A DNA stretch of 64,000 nt from an uncultured Lachnospiraceae bacterium (GCA_947588675.1 CANPYY010000006.1:33817-97816); one strand, 5' to 3'; shown: positions 1 through 9,658, numbered from the stretch's first letter. Notes: generated by a model not told the origin, from the sequence alone. Numbers and translations are program-made.

Positions 1-21
1 ATGACCTCTCTGAAATAACCT

Positions 22-1248
22 CTAATATTCTATACCGTTCTCTGCAAGCAGTTTCCTTGCGCTCTCAACAGAATCGACTCCCGTAAGATTTTTTACAGGA
101 GCAAATTCCTTATTACGTACTACCTCATATGACAGGCAGTCTCTCATAAGATGAATCAAATCCAGCACAAGCTTTTCATATTTATAACCGTTAGGCTTAT
201 CAGGTTTTATGGTTATTCCACCTTCTCCGACATACGGTATTTTTTTCTCAACCACATGCACCGGAAGCGGCTCATCTATTATACGGTCAAGTTCGTCAAT
301 CCTGAACAGATAATTTAATATAACTCCATAATTGAATAAAGGCTTTCCCGATTCATCCTTTTGATACATCATATCATCCGTCATCTCATAATATTCTACA
401 ATAGACGGTCTTCCATCTTCCGTACACAAAAGACCTATCTTTTCTTCCGGAAACGCTTTGCTTACCACCTTTGCGCCGCTTACGCATCCTGACGCTATAG
501 TGGCTCCCACAAAACACGGATCGGCAATTTTCTGAAGCACATTATCCACCGCAAAGACATTTATCCATTCTACCCCATGTTTTACAAAAGCGTCCCGTAT
601 ACCCGCATTTACAAACGACGTATACCATCCTCCGTTTCCATTTGGCGAAAATGATACTTTATCCTTTCGGGCAAGGTATATCTTACCGTTAAAGTCAGTA
701 GTTACAGACATATCCTGAACAAAGAAATATACATAATCACTGTTGTAGCCGAAATAATTATGCTCCTTAAAAAAACTTACCGTATCGTCATAATTTATAT
801 CGCTTGTCATTATCGCAAGCGGAATCCATGCGCCTGCCCTTTCTGTAATCTGCATAATATTATTTATTATACATTCAAATATATACAGTTCCTTCTTTTC
901 TCCGATATTAAACATTCCTTTTGGCTTATCATACCCAAGTCTTGTTCCCTGTCCGCCTGCCAGCAGAAGCGCTCCTACCCTGCCCGCTTTTATTGCCTCA
1001 ATTCCTATACGTTCATATTCCTCCCTGCCCTTATCAATTTCTTCAATTGTAAGCGCGCCAAGCGGTTCTATCACGCCTCTTTCATTTTCGCAGCCGTCTT
1101 TTGGAATCTCCAAAACAACAGAAAAATCAATCCGGCTTATCTGTTCAATAAGCTTTTCTTTTTCCTCATCCGAAAGCTCGTCATAGTATGTTAAAAGATG
1201 AGCCTGTCCTTCTTTTTCAAGTAATTTTTGCGCCTCGTTAAAATCCAT
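22..1248 (-). CDS. UDPGP-type UDP-sugar pyrophosphorylase
   Basis: This 408-residue protein belongs to the eukaryote-like UDPGP family, which makes UDP-sugars (UDP-glucose, UDP-GlcNAc or UDP-GalNAc) from UTP and a sugar-1-phosphate in the cytoplasm. The nucleotide-binding signature LLLAGGQGTRLGYDKPKGMF lies near residues 94-113, and SGAKVVSKAFPEEKIGL with a conserved Lys near residues 257-273 fits the sugar pocket. It starts with ATG one base after the stop of the upstream PHP gene, with GGAGG about nine bases before it inside that gene, so the two are translationally coupled. The precise sugar cannot be told from sequence. The stop is at bases 22-24; bases 1-21 hold nothing I can name. Confidence 0.85.
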   Translation of the reverse strand: MDFNEAQKLLEKEGQAHLLTYYDELSDEEKEKLIEQISRIDFSVVLEIPKDGCENERGVIEPLGALTIEEIDKGREEYERIGIEAIKAGRVGALLLAGGQGTRLGYDKPKGMFNIGEKKELYIFECIINNIMQITERAGAWIPLAIMTSDINYDDTVSFFKEHNYFGYNSDYVYFFVQDMSVTTDFNGKIYLARKDKVSFSPNGNGGWYTSFVNAGIRDAFVKHGVEWINVFAVDNVLQKIADPCFVGATIASGCVSGAKVVSKAFPEEKIGLLCTEDGRPSIVEYYEMTDDMMYQKDESGKPLFNYGVILNYLFRIDELDRIIDEPLPVHVVEKKIPYVGEGGITIKPDKPNGYKYEKLVLDLIHLMRDCLSYEVVRNKEFAPVKNLTGVDSVESARKLLAENGIEY

Positions 1249-1249
1249 A

Positions 1250-1936
1250 TTACTGTTCCTCCAATCCTAATACTTTTCCTTCTTTATTTTTTACTTTACA
1301 TATAAAATCATCAATGCCCGTAAGTTTCCTGTCAAATGCCATTCCGCCGTTCATAGCCGGCAAGTGATGCACGTCGGAACCTCCCGTCATAGGCAGACCG
1401 TATTTTTTTGCATACTCATACGCTCTTTTGTTAAATCTGATATCAAGGTTATCATTCGATGTATTAATTACTTCAACACCTGAAACATATTCCGGATAAA
1501 GCCGTATCTCGGCTATATAGGACGCCTCCCTGAACGGATGCGCATGTATTACCATTCCTTTTGCGTCCGTAACCATTTCATACTGTTTTTCCACAGACCA
1601 GCTTAACATATCGTCATGCTCTAACAGCCATGTTTTATCAAGCCCGTATACAAGAAATTCCGTTCCGCGATATCCTGCTTCCCATCCGAAATATACGTCA
1701 AGCCCTATTTTTTCTCCTTCCTCCTTTGCATTTTCATAACCTCTGCAAAAAAGTTCAACACGTTCTTTCCAGGGAAGATTTCGCGGCACCGCAGTATTTC
1801 CATTAAAAAAATGGTCCGTCACTATGATTCCTGTATATCCCGCCTCATAATAGCTTCTTGCATGTTCCTTTCCCGTTGCGCTCGCACAGGCGCTTCCCTC
1901 TCTGGTATGCAGATGTGTTTCATACAGATAGCTCAC
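1250..1936 (-). CDS. PHP-domain metal-dependent phosphoesterase
   Basis: This 228-residue protein is a stand-alone PHP (polymerase and histidinol phosphatase) domain, a metal-dependent phosphoesterase fold. The first metal motif ETHLHT is at residues 6-11, TDHF at about 40-43, a middle His in VIHAHPF near 129-135 and the closing GGSDVHH near 185-191, so the metal ligands appear complete. The start is GTG, with AAGGAG eight bases upstream. The gene is first in a two-gene unit with the UDP-sugar pyrophosphorylase. The substrate is unknown; related proteins act on nucleotides, histidinol phosphate or RNA ends, and nothing here chooses among them. Confidence 0.8.
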   Translation of the reverse strand: MSYLYETHLHTREGSACASATGKEHARSYYEAGYTGIIVTDHFFNGNTAVPRNLPWKERVELFCRGYENAKEEGEKIGLDVYFGWEAGYRGTEFLVYGLDKTWLLEHDDMLSWSVEKQYEMVTDAKGMVIHAHPFREASYIAEIRLYPEYVSGVEVINTSNDNLDIRFNKRAYEYAKKYGLPMTGGSDVHHLPAMNGGMAFDRKLTGIDDFICKVKNKEGKVLGLEEQ

Positions 1937-2100
1937 TATAACAACTCCTTTGACGCACTTACGCTTATAATGGAAAAAAATCCCTTCTTATGTCTACTGA
2001 CAGTATAACATATATATTTTTAAAAAAATACATTTTATTTTTCAGCGTAATATTATATAATGCTTTTATATACTTTAATTTTTGGAAAGAAGGAAATCCT

Positions 2101-3036
2101 ATGCAGAATAATAAAATTGTAGTTGCTCTGGGACGTAACTGTTTTGGAGATACATTCCCCGAACAGAAAAAAAATATTACCAAGGCAGCAAAAGCTATTG
2201 CCGATTTGACAGAAGAAAAATACAATTTAGTAGTGACCCACAGCAACGGAGCGCAGATTGGGATGATTCAGACCGCCATGACTGAATTTAGCCGACTGGA
2301 TAAACATTATACTGCCGCCCCGGTATCCCTCTGCGGCGCAATGAGCCAGGGATATATAGGATATGATTTGCAAAATGCCATAAGAAGCGAACTTCTGAAA
2401 AGAGGGATATATAAAACCGTATCTACAGTTATCACACAGGTAAGAGTCGACCCGTTTGACAAGGCATTTAATAATCCTACTAAAATCATAGGCCGTCATA
2501 TGTCCAAAGAAGATGCTGATATTGAAGAAGAAAAAGGAAACCATGTAATAGAAGACGGCGCGGACGGTTACAGACGTATAGTTGCTTCACCAAAGCCAAT
2601 AGATATATATGAAATAGACGCTATTAAGGTTCTTTCAGATGCCGGTCAGATAGTTATTGCTGCCGGAGGAGGCGGCATTCCCGTACTTGAACAGGGCGTA
2701 TATTTAAAAGGCGCCAGCGCAATTATAGAAAAAGATTATACCGCCGCCAAACTTGCGGATATGCTTGATGCCTCAAAGCTTCTGTTTCTTACTGAAACAG
2801 ACTGCCTGACAATTAATATCGGAACTGATAAAGAACAAAAACTTGGAAAAATAAGCGTAACAGAAGCCCTTGACCTTACAAAAGCGGATCATTTTGAAGC
2901 TATAACCACACAGCCTAAAATGGAAGCATCTATCGCTTTTGTTTCGGCCGGTGCCTCACGTACGGCAATTATTACACATGTAGACAAGGTGCTTGAAGGA
3001 ATACGTGAAAAAGCCGGAACTATTATAAAATCATAA
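2101..3036 (+). CDS. Carbamate kinase, divergent family member
   Basis: A 311-residue amino-acid-kinase-fold protein that aligns by eye with carbamate kinase along its length: ALGRN near residues 9-13, THSNGAQIG, AMSQGYIGYDLQNA, AAGGGGIPV and a C-terminal AIITHVD. Carbamate kinase transfers phosphate between carbamoyl phosphate and ADP. Several usual active-site strings are altered (GGNA to GRNC, HGNGPQVG to HSNGAQIG), so the activity is inferred, not certain. An in-frame ATG lies 37 codons upstream, but the start at 2101 has GGAAAGAAGGA ahead of it and begins exactly where the family begins. It is monocistronic, divergent from the PHP operon, and distant from argF in this window (24418-25401). 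Confidence 0.75.
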   Translation: MQNNKIVVALGRNCFGDTFPEQKKNITKAAKAIADLTEEKYNLVVTHSNGAQIGMIQTAMTEFSRLDKHYTAAPVSLCGAMSQGYIGYDLQNAIRSELLKRGIYKTVSTVITQVRVDPFDKAFNNPTKIIGRHMSKEDADIEEEKGNHVIEDGADGYRRIVASPKPIDIYEIDAIKVLSDAGQIVIAAGGGGIPVLEQGVYLKGASAIIEKDYTAAKLADMLDASKLLFLTETDCLTINIGTDKEQKLGKISVTEALDLTKADHFEAITTQPKMEASIAFVSAGASRTAIITHVDKVLEGIREKAGTIIKS

Positions 3037-3060
3037 CGATATAAATAAATATCATATAAA

Positions 3061-3106
3061 ATACAGTTGCCGCATAACTAAAAATCCAATTATGCAGCAA
3101 CTGTAT
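3061..3106. terminator. Bidirectional terminator between convergent genes
   Basis: Two 17-base arms (3061-3077 and 3090-3106) are inverted repeats with one mismatch and a 12-base loop. A T-rich tail follows on the plus strand (TTATGTTTTTAT), and the opposite flank is A-rich, giving a T-rich tail on the minus strand. It lies between the ends of the carbamate kinase (+) and the cysteine-rich repeat protein (-), so it can serve both. Confidence 0.75.
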
Positions 3107-3123
3107 TTATGTTTTTATCTCTG

Positions 3124-6100
3124 TTATTTTTTTATCTTTACTTTCTTGGAAAGGCCTTTTTTCCTTAAAATCTTTTTATATGCCTTAACTTTATTTTTCG
3201 GCGCCTTTACCTTAAACTTTACATATTTTTTCTTTCCTGCATTTTTAAACGCCCTTTTTCCTATATTCTTCGATACAAGCTGTTTGGATTTAATTACCAT
3301 TTTCTTTAGGGAAACACAGTTTTTAAATGCATTTGAACCTATAGCTTTAATACTTGCAGGAATTGTAACTTTCTTTAATTTCCTGTTATTCTTAAAAGCA
3401 TTTTTGGCAATTGACGTCACTTTACAGAGTTTACCGTTAATCGTAACCGTCTGCGGTATATTTACAGAAACCGTCTTTTTATTTACAGGTTTTTTTAATG
3501 CAGCTTCACCTTCGGCAGTAATCACATAAACCATGCCGTCTACAGTGACGCTTTCCTCGCCGGGCGATTTTACAATATTATCCGAAGGTATTATTGCCGT
3601 ATTTGAATCTTGTGTCTGTACAGGCGGCGTTACACCCTGCTTATTATCTTCCGCAGGAGGATTTACCTCCTGTCCGGCTTCCGGAACTTTCGTAGCCTGC
3701 GGAGCTTCTGTAGTTTCCGGAATTTCCGTAGTTTCCGGCTCTCCGGTAGCCGCAGGCGGCGTTACTGTCGGAGAAGGCGTCGTTTCGGTTTTCTCCTCTT
3801 TTACCGCTACGGCAAATGCAGACAGTTTATTTACAGAAACCGTAACATAACCTCTCTCATCTACAATAAGATTATCATATGGCGGCATAATTTCAGTATT
3901 GTGCAACTGATACACAACCGCATCTTTTCCCACATATTCCATTCCCGCAAAAAGCGATAAATGAAGCTCTCCAAAATCTTCAGTTATTTCACTTTGTGCT
4001 TTTCCGTCTACATATAATGTCATTAAAATATTATAGGCATCTACAAACATATAATTTCCGCCATCTTTATCCCAAACAGCCTTTTTAAGTTTATCCGAGT
4101 CACTGCCCTTAGGTGATTCTTCAGATAATACAATATCTACATTATGCGACTTACGGTCAACACCTGCTTTTTTAACTATTCCATCCAAATCAATTCCGTC
4201 TTTTGCTATGCTTAATTTATTTCCCGTATTATCCGTTACGAGGAATGAATGAAGCCTTGTGTTAAGCTCGCCACACCTGTCGCATTTTGCCGTTTCGGTG
4301 CCATCGTTATTTGATACATAAACAGTAAAACTATGGCCGGTCGCAGGTATTACTTCACTTGATTTCACCGTCTTGCATACGGTACAGTGTATCGACCTGC
4401 TTCCATCCTCGGTACACGTTGCCTCTTTATCGACAACATAATCTTCAGTCCACATATGTCCTTTACCCGTTACATTCTTAGTTTCGGTATATTTACATCT
4501 GTTACATGTACGATGCTCGCTTCCCATTTCGTCACATTCATTTCCTTCAGTCTTTTCCCAGTCACTAAATTCATGTCCCAGCTCGGGAATAACTTTACTT
4601 TCCCTGACCGCATTGCATTTCGTACAGTGAATGGACATACTTCCGTCTTCCGTACATGTAGCAGGAAGGTCAATACTAAACTCAGCGGCCCAACTGTGAC
4701 CGGTTGCCGTAATATTTCTCGTATACGTATATCCGCAGGATTTACATACTTTCTGCTCGCTTCCTTCCGTATCGCATGTAGCCGACCCTACATGTTCCCA
4801 GCCATCAAAACTATGACCGGTTGCAGCAATTGTTTCGCTTAATTTTACTGTATCGCAGTTTGCGCAGTGAATTGACCTGCTTCCGTCTTCTATACAGCTT
4901 GCCGGTTTATCAATTGTATATTCTTCTTCCCATTCATGTTTCTTACCTACGACATTTTTTGTTTCCACATAGTTACATCTGTCGCATACCCTTCTCTGGC
5001 TTCCCGAAACATCACATACCAAAGATTCTAAATTTTCCCAATCTCCAAATTCATGGTCCAGCGCATGTATGACCTTACTTTCCTTTGTAGCATCGCAATT
5101 TTTACAGTGAATAGATTCGCTTCCATTATTTACACAGGTTGCAGCAACATCAATTGTATAACCCGGCATCCATTCATGGACTTCTTCCACAAGGTTCTGG
5201 TTCTCTTTGAAACCGCATACCTTACATGTATGACATTCGCTTCCTTCCGTATCGCATGTAGAAGAATTTATATGTTCCCACTCATCAAAGCTGTGACCTC
5301 TTGCCGGTATATCAATAGTTTCCTCAACCATATCACAGTTCTTACAATGAATTGACATACTTCCGCTTTGCGTACAGTTAGCTTCCTTATCAATCGTAAA
5401 ACCATCTTCCCAGTCATGTCCCAGTGGATTAAGATTCTCTGTATCTATATGTCCGCAGTTATCGCAGATTCGGCGTCTGCTTCCGGAATCGTCGCAATCA
5501 GGCGTATCCACATCCTGCCACTCTCCATAACTGTGCTCCAGTACCGGAATGCTTTCTATAGAATCTTCTTTTTTAATATCACAGTATTTACAATGTATAG
5601 ATTTACTTCCTTCATCCGTACAGGTAGGTTCTTTATCAACGACGGCTTTCTCATTCCAACTGTGTCCTGTTGCAGAAAGCACCTTTGTTTCTTCTTCTCT
5701 GCACACATCACATACACGACGTTCCATACCCGTTGTTTCACATGACGGCGTAATCGTAACTTCCCATTCCCCATACTTATGGGCTGCCGGAATTACTTCG
5801 CTTTTATAAATAGCTTTACAATGTTTACAATGAATTGAACGGCTTCCATCTTCAGTACAGGTCGCTTCTTTATCTATAGTATAATTATCTTCCCATTCAT
5901 GGGCGCTTGGATGCAGATTTTCAGTTTCAGTATATCCGCACGTATTACATGTGCGTTCCCTTACTCCCGCATCGTCGCATCCTTCTTTTACATCTATATC
6001 AGTCCACTCACCAAAACTGTGTCCCAAAGGTTTTCCCGGCGTCACAGTCCTTCTTTCAACTTCTTCACTGCATACATCGCAGCGCTTAACAACATCATAC

Positions 6101-7743
6101 GAACCCGCTTCGGTACAGTTCGCCGGTTTAACATTCACTACTGCGCCATTTCCCGACGTTTTATGCTCAGCTTTTTCAGATTCATAATTACAACCCGGTC
6201 TTCCGCATACATGCCAATGATGGGTTCCGTCGGTTTTCCATGTGCGGCTGTTAATATCGTGTGATTGATATCCTTTTTTCATAACATAGCCGCACTCGCT
6301 GCATAACATTCCCTTTGTACAGTCATTATCTATTGAAGACGAATGATGCACTTCTGTATTTGTATAATATGAACATCCGCTGTTCTGGCATTTTTTCCTG
6401 TGCCCATATGATGTCTTTATATAATCGCCGCTAAGGTCATGTTCTTCTCCCGCTTTAATTATATGTCCGCATACGCATACCACAGGCGTTGCGCAGTTAG
6501 AATCATCCTTGCCCGAATGTTCTATCTTTGCGCTGGTCTGCGTACATCCGGGATTCTGACATACCAGCCAGTGATGCGTACCGTCGCTCTGATATTCACC
6601 GCCAAAATTATGTTTAGCAGACGTCATTTGATAACCGCATTTATCACATTTAAAACCAACCAGGCAGTCTCCCTCTATCCCGCTTTTCGTATGTTCTTCC
6701 CTTATAGTCACATTACATCCTTCATGTATACATTTCTTCCAGTGTGAAGTTGAATTACTGGAATACTCTTCTGGATACTCATGTTCTGGATATATGGTTT
6801 TTTCTTTCACATCGCCGCACTCTTTGCATTTTGTTTCTTTGGTGCAGTCATATGTATTTTCATATACATGTCCATACGGCCTGGTATAGTATACGTCTGT
6901 TTTACCGCACCCCGGATTGGTACAGTCCCTTTCCATCTGCGCTCCCTCGGTACAGTTTCCCGGTTTTATCATCCTCGGAGTACCCCATCTGTGAGCCAGC
7001 GCATCTAATTTGACAATATCTGTCTTTGCATCACAGCCTTCATCCAGACAGTGTTTTGACTTATAACCATCATTTGAACAGTCGGGAGCTTTATCTATCG
7101 TATATTCTTCATCCCAGTGATGCTCTGCTTTATTAATATCTTCATTAGGTTTCATGTCGCCGCACCTTGAACATATCTCTACATCTGCAGTCTGCCCGCC
7201 GGGCATATTCCAGTGTTCCGTCTTATATTCATGTCCGAGTTTGGAAACTCCCGTATCAGGTCGCTGCATAAGCGGCTGCGCAAAGCCGCAATCCTGGCAC
7301 ACATATATCACACCTGTATACGGATACCATGTACAGGTGGCTGAATCCATAGTTACCGGCACCTGTACATTTGAATGATTGTTCTTAATATTAACAATTT
7401 CCTCCGATATATTTCCTGCCTTGTCCGCAGCCGTAATATGCTGGTCCATGCCGGTCTGCAGGCTGTATGTAAACTGTTTTTCACCCTCGGTAAGCGACGT
7501 ACTTATAATTACATCATTAATTTTAATATAATCAAGTCCTTCATTATCCGTAACTTTAAGTATTACTTCCTCTCCCTTAGGCATACAGTAAGTATTTACG
7601 CCGCTTTTATGTTCGCCTTTAATCGTAATTACAGGCGGTTCCTCCTCATGGTTTTCCTGCGCATATACCGGCATTTCCACAGAAGTGCAAAGCATTGCTG
7701 CCGCAACCGCTATAGAAAATATTTTTCTCATTTTTTTGTACAT
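3124..7743 (-). CDS. Giant secreted cysteine-rich repeat protein with LRR_5-like C-terminus
   Basis: A 1539-residue exported protein of unknown function. Residues 1-29 are a signal peptide (Lys-Lys-Met-Arg, hydrophobic core, cleavage near VYA-QEN). An Ig-like segment (about 34-120) is followed by a long region (about 125-1135) of CxxC-bearing repeats with recurring His-x-Trp; from about residue 574 seven near-regular repeats of roughly 80 residues can be counted, each with four Cys pairs or singles and the string SIHC. Then come a Cys-free beta-rich domain (about 1150-1290), a Pro/Thr/Glu linker, and BspA-like leucine-rich repeats (SIAKNAFKNN, AIGSNAFKNC) ending in a Lys-rich tail. There is no LPxTG or C-terminal membrane anchor. 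Its ATG follows the trhP stop by one base, with AAGGA inside trhP, so translation is coupled. Many surface proteins of gut Lachnospiraceae have this layout; metal binding or adhesion are guesses. Confidence 0.8.
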   Translation of the reverse strand: MYKKMRKIFSIAVAAAMLCTSVEMPVYAQENHEEEPPVITIKGEHKSGVNTYCMPKGEEVILKVTDNEGLDYIKINDVIISTSLTEGEKQFTYSLQTGMDQHITAADKAGNISEEIVNIKNNHSNVQVPVTMDSATCTWYPYTGVIYVCQDCGFAQPLMQRPDTGVSKLGHEYKTEHWNMPGGQTADVEICSRCGDMKPNEDINKAEHHWDEEYTIDKAPDCSNDGYKSKHCLDEGCDAKTDIVKLDALAHRWGTPRMIKPGNCTEGAQMERDCTNPGCGKTDVYYTRPYGHVYENTYDCTKETKCKECGDVKEKTIYPEHEYPEEYSSNSTSHWKKCIHEGCNVTIREEHTKSGIEGDCLVGFKCDKCGYQMTSAKHNFGGEYQSDGTHHWLVCQNPGCTQTSAKIEHSGKDDSNCATPVVCVCGHIIKAGEEHDLSGDYIKTSYGHRKKCQNSGCSYYTNTEVHHSSSIDNDCTKGMLCSECGYVMKKGYQSHDINSRTWKTDGTHHWHVCGRPGCNYESEKAEHKTSGNGAVVNVKPANCTEAGSYDVVKRCDVCSEEVERRTVTPGKPLGHSFGEWTDIDVKEGCDDAGVRERTCNTCGYTETENLHPSAHEWEDNYTIDKEATCTEDGSRSIHCKHCKAIYKSEVIPAAHKYGEWEVTITPSCETTGMERRVCDVCREEETKVLSATGHSWNEKAVVDKEPTCTDEGSKSIHCKYCDIKKEDSIESIPVLEHSYGEWQDVDTPDCDDSGSRRRICDNCGHIDTENLNPLGHDWEDGFTIDKEANCTQSGSMSIHCKNCDMVEETIDIPARGHSFDEWEHINSSTCDTEGSECHTCKVCGFKENQNLVEEVHEWMPGYTIDVAATCVNNGSESIHCKNCDATKESKVIHALDHEFGDWENLESLVCDVSGSQRRVCDRCNYVETKNVVGKKHEWEEEYTIDKPASCIEDGSRSIHCANCDTVKLSETIAATGHSFDGWEHVGSATCDTEGSEQKVCKSCGYTYTRNITATGHSWAAEFSIDLPATCTEDGSMSIHCTKCNAVRESKVIPELGHEFSDWEKTEGNECDEMGSEHRTCNRCKYTETKNVTGKGHMWTEDYVVDKEATCTEDGSRSIHCTVCKTVKSSEVIPATGHSFTVYVSNNDGTETAKCDRCGELNTRLHSFLVTDNTGNKLSIAKDGIDLDGIVKKAGVDRKSHNVDIVLSEESPKGSDSDKLKKAVWDKDGGNYMFVDAYNILMTLYVDGKAQSEITEDFGELHLSLFAGMEYVGKDAVVYQLHNTEIMPPYDNLIVDERGYVTVSVNKLSAFAVAVKEEKTETTPSPTVTPPAATGEPETTEIPETTEAPQATKVPEAGQEVNPPAEDNKQGVTPPVQTQDSNTAIIPSDNIVKSPGEESVTVDGMVYVITAEGEAALKKPVNKKTVSVNIPQTVTINGKLCKVTSIAKNAFKNNRKLKKVTIPASIKAIGSNAFKNCVSLKKMVIKSKQLVSKNIGKRAFKNAGKKKYVKFKVKAPKNKVKAYKKILRKKGLSKKVKIKK
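4330..6024 (-). repeat. Seven ~80-residue tandem Cys/His/Trp repeats within the giant protein
   Basis: Seven successive units, each starting near H-S/E-F-x-x-W, carry a Cys, then RxCxxC, then H-x-W, then the stretch TIDKEATCTEDGSRSIHC and CxxC. Units diverge at the protein level but keep Cys, His, Trp and Gly positions. The pattern resembles serial zinc-ribbon-like knuckles. A more degenerate set of the same elements occupies about 6025-7370. Confidence 0.8.
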
Positions 7744-7744
7744 A

Positions 7745-8977
7745 TCAATATTCCTTCTTTCTCATCAAATCATATTTATTAAGTTTCATACCGACATCTA
7801 TAAAAATCTGTCTGCCCGGATGGGGGCAGCTTTCTATATCACATCCGGCATCATCTTTCATTTTAAGTACGCTTACTTTATATATCTGTCCGTCATTCCT
7901 CATAATTTCTATTTCATCGCCTACAGAAAATTTATTTTTCTGTTCGAATCCATAAAGTCCTTCATCATTACTTCCGTTTATCATTCCCAGATAAACATAA
8001 TTTCTGATATATGTATTACTGTCATATATCTGGGCTTCATGAGTCGGTTTCCCATAAAAAAATCCCGTCGTATATTGTCTGTAAGTTCCTTTTTCAAGTT
8101 CTTCCTTATAATACGGTATACGTTTTTCATAAAGTTTTTCATCGGTGTAATAATCATCTATCGCCATTCTGTATACCCTGCATACGCCGGCAACATACAA
8201 AGCGGTTTTCATACGTCCTTCTACCTTGAAACTGTTTATTCCCGCCCTGCACAAATCCGGAATATGTTCAATCATACATAAATCTTTCGAGTTAAATATA
8301 TAAGTCCCCCTTTCATTTTCTTCTACCGGAATATATTCTCCCGGTCTTTTTTCCTCCATAACATAATATTTCCATCTGCAGGGATGCGTACATTCGCCTA
8401 AATTTGCATCCCTTCCGGTAAAATAATTGCTTAACAGGCACCTTCCGGAATATGAAATACACATTGCCCCATGAATGAACGTTTCTATTTCCAGTTCATC
8501 AGGAATATTTTTTCTTATTCCGGCTATTTCTTCTATTGAAAGTTCCCTTGCAGTTACAACGCGTACCGCACCCTGCATATACCAGAATCTGAATGTTTCA
8601 TAATTGACGTTATTACTTTGCGTACTTATATGTATATCTATATCCGGGCATATCCTTCGGGCAGTCAAAAAAACACCGGGGTCTGATATTATAAGCGCGT
8701 CCGGCTTAATGCTGTCCAGCTCTTTAAAATATTCTTCTATTCCCGGCATATCTTCATTATGCGCAGTAATATTAGCGGTAACATATACTTTTTTACCATA
8801 TTCATGCGCAAAATCTACTGCTTTTCGCATCTCCTCATAGGAAAAATTATGCGCCTTTGCACGCAGTCCATACATATCTCCCCCTATATATACTGCATCG
8901 GCTCCGAACAAAACTGCAATTTTTAATATTTCAAGGTTCCCGGCAGGCATTAAAAGCTCCGGTTTTTTACAGGACAT
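7745..8977 (-). CDS. trhP: Peptidase U32 family tRNA hydroxylation protein (TrhP/YrrO type)
   Basis: A 410-residue U32-family protein. Members of this branch (E. coli TrhP/YegQ, B. subtilis YrrO) are needed for prephenate-dependent 5-hydroxyuridine formation at tRNA position 34; they are not really proteases. The N-terminus PELLMPAGNLE and DAVYIGG, and the family signature ETFIHGAMCISYSGRCLLSNY with following Cys residues (GECTHPCRW) near 165-205, are clear. ATG is preceded by AGGTGG and lies one base from the stop of the O-methyltransferase gene. Next to a TrmR-like enzyme it fits a two-step ho5U to mo5U pathway. B. subtilis has two U32 genes (yrrN, yrrO) here; only one is present in this window. 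Confidence 0.85.
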   Translation of the reverse strand: MSCKKPELLMPAGNLEILKIAVLFGADAVYIGGDMYGLRAKAHNFSYEEMRKAVDFAHEYGKKVYVTANITAHNEDMPGIEEYFKELDSIKPDALIISDPGVFLTARRICPDIDIHISTQSNNVNYETFRFWYMQGAVRVVTARELSIEEIAGIRKNIPDELEIETFIHGAMCISYSGRCLLSNYFTGRDANLGECTHPCRWKYYVMEEKRPGEYIPVEENERGTYIFNSKDLCMIEHIPDLCRAGINSFKVEGRMKTALYVAGVCRVYRMAIDDYYTDEKLYEKRIPYYKEELEKGTYRQYTTGFFYGKPTHEAQIYDSNTYIRNYVYLGMINGSNDEGLYGFEQKNKFSVGDEIEIMRNDGQIYKVSVLKMKDDAGCDIESCPHPGRQIFIDVGMKLNKYDLMRKKEY

Positions 8978-8978
8978 C

Positions 8979-9635
8979 TTATTGCCACCTTTCTCTGTTT
9001 TTTATACTGACTGCTATTCCGTCGCCCACAGGAAGAATCATCGTATTCCAGTCTTTTGAATGTGTTATATAATAAAGATATTCCCTCATACGTGTATGTA
9101 TTGTCCGGTTTCTGCGTGAAACGGCATACCTGGATTCAAGTATTTCCCCTTCCTGCATTACGTTATCAGTTATCATTACGCCGCCGGGGTTAAGCAGCTT
9201 TAATACATATTCGGCAAATATCTTATACTGTCCCTTAGAAGCATCCATAAAAACCAAATCATATTTTTTTTCTTTTTCGGAAAGCTCCTTTAAAATATTT
9301 AAAGCGTCACCGGCAATAAGGTTAATCCTGTTTTTCCTGTCATATTTATTAAAATTATCCTTTGCCTGTTCTATACGTCCCGGCACTCTTTCTATAGTAT
9401 CAATCAGCACATCATCTTTTCCCTCTGCCATATACAGCGCCGAATAGCCTGTAGCGGTGCCTATTTCCAATACTTTTTTTACATTAAAAGCTCTTAGAAA
9501 AAATATAAGTACGCCGCCGGTAAGCCTTCTTATTACCGGCACATGTTCTTTTTGCGCCTTAAACTCAATATCCGTAAGATACTCCGGCATTTCCTCAAGA
9601 AATGTTTCCAAAAACACTTCCATACGTTCATCCAT
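8979..9635 (-). CDS. trmR: SAM-dependent tRNA 5-hydroxyuridine methyltransferase (TrmR-like)
   Basis: An O-methyltransferase family 3 protein of 218 residues, with the SAM motif VLEIGTATGYSALYMA and the acidic strand motif DLVFMDASKGQY; VMITDNVMQEG follows. B. subtilis YrrM (TrmR), in the same gene order, methylates 5-hydroxyuridine at the tRNA wobble position to 5-methoxyuridine. I chose ATG at 9635, which has GGAG five bases upstream and gives the family length. A GTG at 9662 overlaps the previous stop and would add nine residues, so it remains possible. Its position between the MltG-like gene and trhP supports the tRNA role over a catechol-type substrate. Confidence 0.82.
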   Translation of the reverse strand: MDERMEVFLETFLEEMPEYLTDIEFKAQKEHVPVIRRLTGGVLIFFLRAFNVKKVLEIGTATGYSALYMAEGKDDVLIDTIERVPGRIEQAKDNFNKYDRKNRINLIAGDALNILKELSEKEKKYDLVFMDASKGQYKIFAEYVLKLLNPGGVMITDNVMQEGEILESRYAVSRRNRTIHTRMREYLYYITHSKDWNTMILPVGDGIAVSIKNRERWQ

Positions 9636-9658
9636 TATATCTCCATTGTACTTATACT

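Noticed and set aside
1965..2246. A minus-strand frame of 93 codons overlapping the carbamate kinase start
   Set aside because: It overlaps the conserved kinase N-terminus, has no ribosome site and no family resemblance.
4387..6264. Several plus-strand open frames of 80-150 codons opposite the giant repeat protein
   Set aside because: They lack ribosome sites, are Cys/Tyr/Arg-rich with no family motif, and recur with the repeat period, so they are shadows of the minus-strand repeats.
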